Below, in pieces: positions 1-5,269 of a DNA stretch of 5,269 bases (position 1 is the first letter of the stretch; each line of letters begins with the position of its first letter). The DNA lies in the NCBI GenBank assembly GCA_021821235.1, contig JAKACS010000290.1, positions 1 through 5,269 of the forward strand, given 5' to 3'. Position numbers and translations under genes: made by a program. The stretch is from Bacillota bacterium (lineage in GTDB: Bacteria > Bacillota > Bacilli > Bacillales_B > DSM-18226). A model generated the notes under the pieces. It saw nothing but the letters and a program-made list of their open reading frames with translations. It did not search any database and had not been told where the DNA came from.

Positions 1-806
1 GCAAGGAACTTCGGAAAGCGCGCCAGGAAATCAGTATGATCTTTCAGCATTTTAACTTGTTATGGTCAAGAACCGTTGCCGAAAATATTGCGTTTCCGCT
101 GGAGATTGCCGGCATTAAAGGCCCCGGTAGGCTGAAGCGGGTTCAAGAATTAATCAAGCTTGTCGGCCTCGAAGGTAGGGAGAATGCATACCCTTCACAA
201 TTAAGCGGCGGGCAAAAGCAAAGGGTCGGAATCGCAAGGGCGCTTGCCAATAATCCGAAAGTCCTGCTATGTGATGAAGCAACTTCTGCTTTGGATCCGC
301 AAACGACGGATTCAATCCTGGATTTATTGGTTGACATCAACAAAAGACTTGGATTAACAATTGTATTGATTACCCATGAAATGCATGTCATTCGTAAAAT
401 CTGCCACCGTGTAGCGGTAATGGAGAGCGGTAAGGTAGTTGAAACGGGATCGGTACTGGAAGTATTTAAAAATCCACAGCAGCCGATTACAAAACGGTTT
501 GTTCAGCAGGTAACCGAACCTGAGGCGACAAAAGATACAGTTGATCACCTGCTTGAAAAATATCATTCTGGAAAAATTGTCCAATTAACCTTTATTGGCG
601 AGGCAGCCGAACAGCCGGTGATTACCAATTTGATTCGCAATGCGAAAGCGAATGTGAATATCCTTCAAGGAAAAATATCACAAACGCAAAATGGCTCATA
701 TGGCACCCTCTTTATTCACCTTGATGGCGACCAGCAGGAAATTGAACAGGCTCTTGATTTTCTCCGTTCGCAGCAAGTAGGAGTGGAGGTGGTTACAAAT
801 GGATAA
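1..806 (+). CDS. metN: Methionine ABC transporter ATP-binding protein MetN (5'-truncated by window edge)
   Basis: ATPase subunit of the MetNIQ importer, which drives uptake of methionine from the cytoplasmic face of the membrane. The reading frame is open from the first bases, so the true start lies upstream; about 268 codons are visible and the family is usually about 340 residues. The Walker A motif is therefore outside the window. Seen in order: the Q-loop (IFQHFNLL, bases 39-62), the ABC signature (LSGGQKQR, 201-224), Walker B with catalytic Asp-Glu (273-278, in VLLCDEATSALD), and the H-loop histidine (375-377, in LITHEM). The last 75-80 codons (about 570-800) match the NIL domain, an ACT-like fold which in the E. 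coli homologue binds methionine and inhibits transport. This domain separates MetN from other amino-acid ABC ATPases. The gene overlaps metI by 8 nt. In Bacillus such operons are commonly under an S-box (SAM) riboswitch, but that leader would be outside this window. Confidence 0.96.
   Translation, partial: KELRKARQEISMIFQHFNLLWSRTVAENIAFPLEIAGIKGPGRLKRVQELIKLVGLEGRENAYPSQLSGGQKQRVGIARALANNPKVLLCDEATSALDPQTTDSILDLLVDINKRLGLTIVLITHEMHVIRKICHRVAVMESGKVVETGSVLEVFKNPQQPITKRFVQQVTEPEATKDTVDHLLEKYHSGKIVQLTFIGEAAEQPVITNLIRNAKANVNILQGKISQTQNGSYGTLFIHLDGDQQEIEQALDFLRSQQVGVEVVTNG
785..792 (+). promoter_or_regulatory. Ribosome binding site for metI, inside the metN coding region
   Basis: GGAGGTGG lies 6 nt before the ATG at 799 and is read as the last metN codons. 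It fixes the metI start at 799 and shows that metI can be initiated independently despite the 8-nt overlap with metN. Confidence 0.85.
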
Positions 807-1467
807 GCAATATTTTAAGGATATTGATTGGCAGGCAATGTGGGATGCAACGGTTCAAACCCTATACATGACAGTTTATTCCGTTCTGGCAACCTTTATT
901 TTAGGAATTTTGCTTGGGCTTCTGTTGTTCCTTACTTCTCCGGGAAATATGTGGGAGAACCGTCCTGTTAATCTTGTAATTAGTGCCGTTGTTAACGTTT
1001 TTCGTTCGATTCCATTTATTATTTTGATTGTTCTCTTGATCCCATTCACCACCCTCCTCTTTGGGACAATGATTGGCGAAAGCGCCGCATTGCCAGCCCT
1101 AATTGTTGGAGCAGCTCCATTTTATGCGAGAATGGTTGAGATTGGTTTGCGGGAAATTGATAAAGGGGTCATTGAGGCAGCCAAATCGATGGGTGCATCA
1201 ATGGGAACGATTATTTGGAAAGTGTTGCTTCCTGAATCGATGCCAGCACTCATTTCAGGAATTACGGTTACAGCCATCGCACTTGTCAGCTATACCGCGA
1301 TGGCAGGTGTCATTGGCGCCGGTGGCCTTGGAAATCTTGCATACCTTGAGGGGTTCCAGCGTAGTCGCAACGATGTAACTTTAGTCGCGACAATTATCAT
1401 TCTGGTTATTGTGTTTATCATTCAGTTTATTGGTGATAGTATTACAAAAAAAATAGATAAAAGGTAG
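799..1467 (+). CDS. metI: Methionine ABC transporter permease MetI/MetP
   Basis: Integral membrane channel subunit of the methionine importer (called MetP in B. subtilis); two copies pair with the MetN dimer. It has 222 residues, the normal family length. Hydrophobic segments at about residues 22-46, 58-88, 96-111, 147-176 and 194-215 fit the five-helix topology of this small permease group. The cytoplasmic EAA coupling loop is clear: E126-A127-A128, G132 and L144-P145, within a stretch running EAAKSMGASMGTIIWKVLLP. The segment around residues 165-176 (AMAGVIGAGGLG) is also typical of the family. The start at 799 is supported by a GGAGGTGG site 6 nt upstream. The gene overlaps metN and ends 15 nt before metQ, consistent with one transcript. 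Nothing is odd about it. Confidence 0.96.
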   Translation: MDKQYFKDIDWQAMWDATVQTLYMTVYSVLATFILGILLGLLLFLTSPGNMWENRPVNLVISAVVNVFRSIPFIILIVLLIPFTTLLFGTMIGESAALPALIVGAAPFYARMVEIGLREIDKGVIEAAKSMGASMGTIIWKVLLPESMPALISGITVTAIALVSYTAMAGVIGAGGLGNLAYLEGFQRSRNDVTLVATIIILVIVFIIQFIGDSITKKIDKR

Positions 1468-1473
1468 AAGGAG
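1465..1473 (+). promoter_or_regulatory. Ribosome binding site for metQ
   Basis: TAGAAGGAG overlaps the metI stop codon (TAG, 1465-1467) and ends 9 nt before the metQ ATG at 1483. It supports that start and a continuous metI-metQ transcript. Confidence 0.85.
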
Positions 1474-1482
1474 TGTATAATC

Positions 1483-2319
1483 ATGAAAAAATGGTTAGGT
1501 GGGTTTTTATTAGTAACGCTTTCACTTGTTTTAGCTGCCTGCGGATCGTCTACTTCAAAGGATAGTGCCCAAGGTGGACAAAAGCTGACAAAATTAGTCG
1601 TTGGTGCTTCCAATGTACCACATGCTGAAATTTTAAAAGAAGCACAGCCGATTTTAAAGGAAAAAGGAATTGATCTGCAAATTAAGACGTTCCAGGATTA
1701 CATTATGCCAAATAAGGCATTGGCTTCAAAAGAATTGGATGCAAACTACTTCCAAACCATTCCTTACATGGAAGTACAAATGAAGGAAAACGGCTATAAG
1801 TTTGCCAATGCCGGCGGAATTCATATTGAGCCAATTGCTGTTTATTCGAAAAAATACAAAAAGCTTGAGGACCTTCCAAATGGTGCAACTCTAATTATGA
1901 GTAATTCCGTTTCTGACCACCCGCGCCTTCTGCGGATGCTGGAGAAGTTAGGTCTCATTAAATTAAAACCAGGTGTGAATCCTCAAGAGTACGATATTAA
2001 AGACATTGTTGAAAATCCTAAAAACTTGAAATTTGCTGCAAATTACGAAGCAGCCTTATTGCCGAAAATCTTTAAAAACGGTGAAGGGGATGCAGTTCTG
2101 ATTAACTCCAACTATGCAATTGACAATGGGTTAAATCCGAAAAAAGATGGAATTGCTCAAGAGCCGATTGATCCGAATTACGTAAACATTATTGCGGTGC
2201 GCCAAGGCGACGAAAATAAACCGGCGATCAAAACACTTGTTGATGTACTGCACTCAAAAAAAATTCAAGACTTTATCCTTGAAAAGTATAAAGGTGCCGT
2301 TGTACCGGTTTCGAAATAA
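1483..2319 (+). CDS. metQ: Methionine-binding lipoprotein MetQ (NlpA family)
   Basis: Substrate-binding protein of the MetNIQ importer, anchored by lipid to the outer face of the membrane, where it captures methionine (and possibly D-methionine or methionine sulfoxide, as reported for family members). It has 278 residues. The N-terminus is a lipoprotein signal: two lysines after Met1, a hydrophobic core, then the lipobox LAAC with the lipidated cysteine at residue 20, followed by a Ser/Thr/Gly/Gln-rich linker. The NlpA-family body begins near residue 38 (LVVGASNVPHAEIL) and includes motifs DANYFQTIPYME and HIEPIAVYSKKYKKLEDLPN. Length and order are normal, and no truncation is seen. It is the last gene of the operon: a strong terminator starts within its stop codon. 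Confidence 0.96.
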   Translation: MKKWLGGFLLVTLSLVLAACGSSTSKDSAQGGQKLTKLVVGASNVPHAEILKEAQPILKEKGIDLQIKTFQDYIMPNKALASKELDANYFQTIPYMEVQMKENGYKFANAGGIHIEPIAVYSKKYKKLEDLPNGATLIMSNSVSDHPRLLRMLEKLGLIKLKPGVNPQEYDIKDIVENPKNLKFAANYEAALLPKIFKNGEGDAVLINSNYAIDNGLNPKKDGIAQEPIDPNYVNIIAVRQGDENKPAIKTLVDVLHSKKIQDFILEKYKGAVVPVSK

Positions 2320-2353
2320 CAAAAAGCAGGCCGTGTGCCTGCTTTTTGTTATT
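2315..2353 (+). terminator. Intrinsic terminator of the metNIQ operon
   Basis: The arm AATAACAAAAAGCAGG (2315-2330) pairs perfectly with CCTGCTTTTTGTTATT (2338-2353). An extra C-G pair (2331/2337) leaves a 5-nt loop. The GC core GCAGGC/GCCTGC is followed by a T5 run. The metQ stop codon (2317-2319) lies inside the left arm. The A5 tract on the left side means the hairpin could also work on the opposite strand. Confidence 0.93.
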
Positions 2354-2452
2354 CGGGGATAGCACCATGCCTGTTTTTGCATACTAAAGATGGTTAGGAT
2401 CTTCGAAAACTTATTAAAAAAAGACGCAATATTCCATCGGAAATTTAAATTA

Positions 2453-2545
2453 CGGATAAATCAAAAAAATCCGCGGATAAATAGAGAAACTTCGCGGATA
2501 AATGGAAAAATTCCACGGATAAATGATCAAATTCCGCGGATAAAA
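2453..2545. repeat. Tandem array, five units of exactly 21 bp, core CGGATAAAT
   Basis: The core CGGATAAAT begins at 2453, 2474, 2495, 2516 and 2537 (the last copy ends in AAAA), a constant 21-bp step. Before each core lies C/T-C-G/A-C, so most units read (T/C)CGCGGATAAAT followed by an A-rich spacer of variable sequence. The unit at 2469-2478 is a perfect 10-bp palindrome (ATCCGCGGAT). A weaker sixth match (TAGATAAGC, 2554-2562) sits off-period. Cores are well kept while spacers differ, which points to a conserved short motif rather than recent slippage. The period equals seven codons and about two helical turns. Function is unknown; it resembles a dispersed intergenic repeat or a protein-binding array. 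Confidence 0.9.
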
Positions 2546-2583
2546 CGAGCCTGTAGATAAGCAACCCTTATAAATAGGAAGAA

Positions 2584-2624
2584 TGAGGAAAAGCCGGCAA
2601 CAAGTCATGCTGGCTTTTTCCTCA
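2584..2624. terminator. Orphan bidirectional terminator-like hairpin
   Basis: TGAGGAAAAGCCGGC (2584-2598) pairs with GCTGGCTTTTTCCTCA (2609-2624), with one G-T wobble (2596/2611) and one bulged T. The loop is 8-10 nt. The GC core is followed by T5 on the + strand and by T4 on the - strand, so it could terminate in both directions. No gene ends just before it on either strand; it may insulate the suf promoter from met read-through. Confidence 0.72.
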
Positions 2625-2685
2625 GAAAAGAGCAAACATCTTATTTAGGCTAACCTCCAATTGAAAAAGAAAATCATTTTTAATT

Positions 2686-2701
2686 TGTGACATTTATCAC
2701 T
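2686..2701. promoter_or_regulatory. Crp/Fnr-type palindrome upstream of the suf promoter
   Basis: TGTGA (2686-2690), six bases, then TCACT (2697-2701). The perfect dyad is GTGA-N6-TCAC. This is the half-site pattern and spacing of Crp/Fnr-family operators, and of the Fnr box known in Bacillus. Its centre (2693.5) is about 50 bp before the start site predicted from the -10 at 2732, which is not one of the standard activator positions (near -41.5 or -61.5). It is a sequence match only; the regulator is not identified. Confidence 0.4.
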
Positions 2702-2710
2702 GTTTAGGAG

Positions 2711-2739
2711 TTGCTAACACATTTCATTTGTTATAAGAT
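2711..2739 (+). promoter_or_regulatory. Probable sigma-A promoter of the suf operon
   Basis: The best -10 is TATAAG (2732-2737) preceded by TGT (2729-2731), an extended -10. A -35-like TTGCTA (2711-2716) is 15 bp from it, or 17 bp from the overlapping alternative -10 TAAGAT (2734-2739). Transcription would start near 2744-2746, giving a leader of roughly 73 nt before sufC. It is the best candidate between the orphan hairpin and sufC; each box is an imperfect match, so the exact start is uncertain. Confidence 0.55.
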
Positions 2740-2742
2740 TGT

Positions 2743-2764
2743 AATGAGAATAGAATGAGAATAG
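2743..2764 (+). repeat. Exact 11-bp tandem duplication in the suf leader
   Basis: AATGAGAATAG occurs twice back to back (2743-2753 and 2754-2764), followed by AA and a partial echo (AGAATG, 2767-2772). It falls at or just after the predicted transcription start. The 11-bp period is about one helical turn. There is no dyad symmetry, so it does not look like a Fur or PerR box. Role unknown. Confidence 0.8.
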
Positions 2765-2804
2765 AAAGAATGCTTTAAATTAATACCATTTTTTTTATAA
2801 AAGC

Positions 2805-2809
2805 GAGGT
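2805..2809 (+). promoter_or_regulatory. Ribosome binding site for sufC
   Basis: GAGGT, 8 nt before the ATG at 2818, supports that start. An AT-rich spacer (AAATATAT) and an upstream T8 run (2789-2796) make the leader poorly structured near the start codon. Confidence 0.8.
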
Positions 2810-2817
2810 AAATATAT

Positions 2818-3603
2818 ATGGCTGGATCAACTTTAACGATCAAGGATCTTCATGTAGCAATCGATGGGAAAGAAATCTTAAAGGGCGTAAACCTTGAAAT
2901 AAAAGGCGGCGAAATCCATGCGATCATGGGGCCGAACGGTACAGGGAAATCAACGCTTTCATCGGCAATCATGGGCCATCCAAAATACGAAGTAACGAGC
3001 GGGAGCATTACCTTGGACGGACAAAACGTTCTGGAAATGGAAGTAGATGAACGTGCCCGTGCAGGTCTGTTTTTGGCTATGCAATATCCAAGTGAAATCA
3101 CTGGGGTAACAAACGCAGACTTCTTGCGTTCAGCACTTAATAGCCGCCTTGGAGAAGGAAACGAAATCTCTTTGATGAAATTTATCCGCAAAATGGATAA
3201 ACAAATGGAGTTCCTTGAGATGGATCTCGATATGGCACAGCGATATGTAAATGAAGGTTTCTCCGGCGGAGAGAAAAAACGCAATGAGATTTTACAATTA
3301 ATGATGCTTGAGCCAAAAATTGCAATTCTGGATGAAATTGATTCAGGCCTTGATATTGATGCCTTGAAAGTGGTCTCAAAGGGAATCAATGAAATGCGCG
3401 GCGAAGATTTTGGCTGCATGGTGATTACTCACTACCAGCGTTTATTAAACTATATCACTCCTGACTATGTGCATGTCATGATGCAGGGACGCGTCGTTAA
3501 ATCCGGCGGACCAGAACTTGCACAACGCTTAGAAGCAGAAGGATATGACTGGATCAAGAAAGAACTTGGCATTGAAGATGAAACAGTTGGGCAAGAAGCG
3601 TAA
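2818..3603 (+). CDS. sufC: Fe-S cluster assembly ATPase SufC
   Basis: Cytosolic ABC-type ATPase that joins SufB and SufD in the SufBCD complex; its ATP-driven dimerisation remodels the scaffold during iron-sulfur cluster assembly. It has 261 residues, normal for the family. Seen: Walker A GPNGTGKS (38-45), a Q-loop in the LAMQYPSEITGV stretch, the SufC-type signature FSGGEKKRNEI (148-158; SGGE rather than the SGGQ of transporters), Walker B with D172-E173 in ILDEIDSGLDID, and the H-loop histidine H205 in ITHYQR. The LDEIDSGLDID motif and the absence of any linked permease mark it as SufC, not a transporter ATPase. A GAGGT site 8 nt upstream supports the start. First gene of the operon; sufD follows after 17 nt. 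Confidence 0.97.
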   Translation: MAGSTLTIKDLHVAIDGKEILKGVNLEIKGGEIHAIMGPNGTGKSTLSSAIMGHPKYEVTSGSITLDGQNVLEMEVDERARAGLFLAMQYPSEITGVTNADFLRSALNSRLGEGNEISLMKFIRKMDKQMEFLEMDLDMAQRYVNEGFSGGEKKRNEILQLMMLEPKIAILDEIDSGLDIDALKVVSKGINEMRGEDFGCMVITHYQRLLNYITPDYVHVMMQGRVVKSGGPELAQRLEAEGYDWIKKELGIEDETVGQEA

Positions 3604-3608
3604 GCATT

Positions 3609-3614
3609 AGGAGG
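3609..3614 (+). promoter_or_regulatory. Ribosome binding site for sufD
   Basis: AGGAGG, a full consensus site, 6 nt before the ATG at 3621 in the 17-nt sufC-sufD gap. It decides the sufD start and shows co-transcription without a separate promoter. Confidence 0.88.
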
Positions 3615-3620
3615 ATTAAC

Positions 3621-5269
<1,649 letters not shown>

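Larger units (their letters stand above)
2354..2817. other. 464-nt intergenic region between metQ and sufC
   Basis: No convincing gene. In order it contains unassigned AT-rich sequence (2354-2450), a 21-bp tandem repeat array (2453-2545), a terminator-like hairpin (2584-2624), a Crp/Fnr-like palindrome (2686-2701), a probable promoter (2711-2739), an 11-bp tandem duplication (2743-2764), a T8 run (2789-2796) and the sufC ribosome binding site. From memory, B. subtilis carries yurZ (a small carboxymuconolactone-decarboxylase-like protein) at this place; no trace of such a reading frame is visible here. Confidence 0.8.

Noticed and set aside
1103..1378. 91-codon + strand frame inside metI
   Set aside because: It is an out-of-frame reading of metI; the metI frame carries the EAA loop and membrane helices, and no ribosome binding site precedes this one.
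2453..2545. CRISPR array
   Set aside because: The period is only 21 bp with a core of about 12 bp and spacers under 12 bp, too short for CRISPR repeats and spacers; no cas genes are present.
2651..2658. GGAGGTTA on the - strand, a possible ribosome binding site for the - strand frame through the repeat array
   Set aside because: It is about 15 nt or more from the TTG at 2635, too far for normal initiation. The nearer ATG at 2639 stops after five codons. No clear - strand promoter is visible upstream.
2743..2764. Fur or PerR box at the suf promoter
   Set aside because: The GAGAAT elements are direct repeats without the inverted symmetry (TGATAAT/ATTATCA type) needed by Fur-family regulators.
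2773..2800. Terminator or attenuator at the T8 run in the suf leader
   Set aside because: The preceding sequence is AT-rich with no GC-containing stem, so it lacks the hairpin needed for intrinsic termination.
2850..3419. 189-codon open frame on the - strand inside sufC
   Set aside because: It lies entirely opposite sufC, whose complete ABC ATPase motifs are on the + strand. The Ser/Arg/Ile/Pro-rich product is typical of antisense shadow frames.

Overview
The window looks like the chromosome of a Bacillus-type Firmicute (family Bacillaceae). It has moderate-to-low GC, strong AGGAGG-like ribosome binding sites, tightly packed genes, hairpin/T-run terminators, and the gene order metN-metI(metP)-metQ followed by sufC-sufD-sufS. 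That neighbourhood is the one I know from Bacillus subtilis (yusC-yusB-yusA next to yurY-yurX-yurW). I cannot assign a species from sequence alone.

Region 1 (1-2353) is the end of a methionine ABC importer operon on the + strand. metN (ATPase, 5' end outside the window) overlaps metI (permease) by 8 nt. metI is followed 15 nt later by metQ (substrate-binding lipoprotein). The operon closes with a strong hairpin terminator that begins inside the metQ stop codon. MetQ captures methionine outside the membrane, MetI forms the channel, and MetN powers it and probably senses internal methionine through its C-terminal NIL domain.

Region 2 (2354-2817) is a 464-nt stretch without a convincing gene. 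From left to right it holds: a five-unit tandem array with an exact 21-bp period (core CGGATAAAT); a second, orphan, bidirectional terminator-like hairpin; a Crp/Fnr-type palindrome (TGTGA-N6-TCACT); a probable sigma-A promoter with an extended -10; an exact 11-bp tandem duplication in the presumed leader; and the sufC ribosome binding site.

Region 3 (2818-5269) is the start of a SUF iron-sulfur cluster assembly operon on the + strand: sufC (ATPase), sufD (scaffold partner) and the first 112 codons of sufS (cysteine desulfurase). sufU and sufB would be expected just downstream. SufS takes sulfur from cysteine, and the SufB-SufC-SufD complex builds the cluster with SufC ATP hydrolysis.

The genes are ordinary members of well-known families. 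The only material that is not routine is in the intergenic region, chiefly the 21-bp repeat array (open on both strands) and the Fnr-like site ahead of the suf operon. I see no new defence system, mobile element, CRISPR array or RNA gene.
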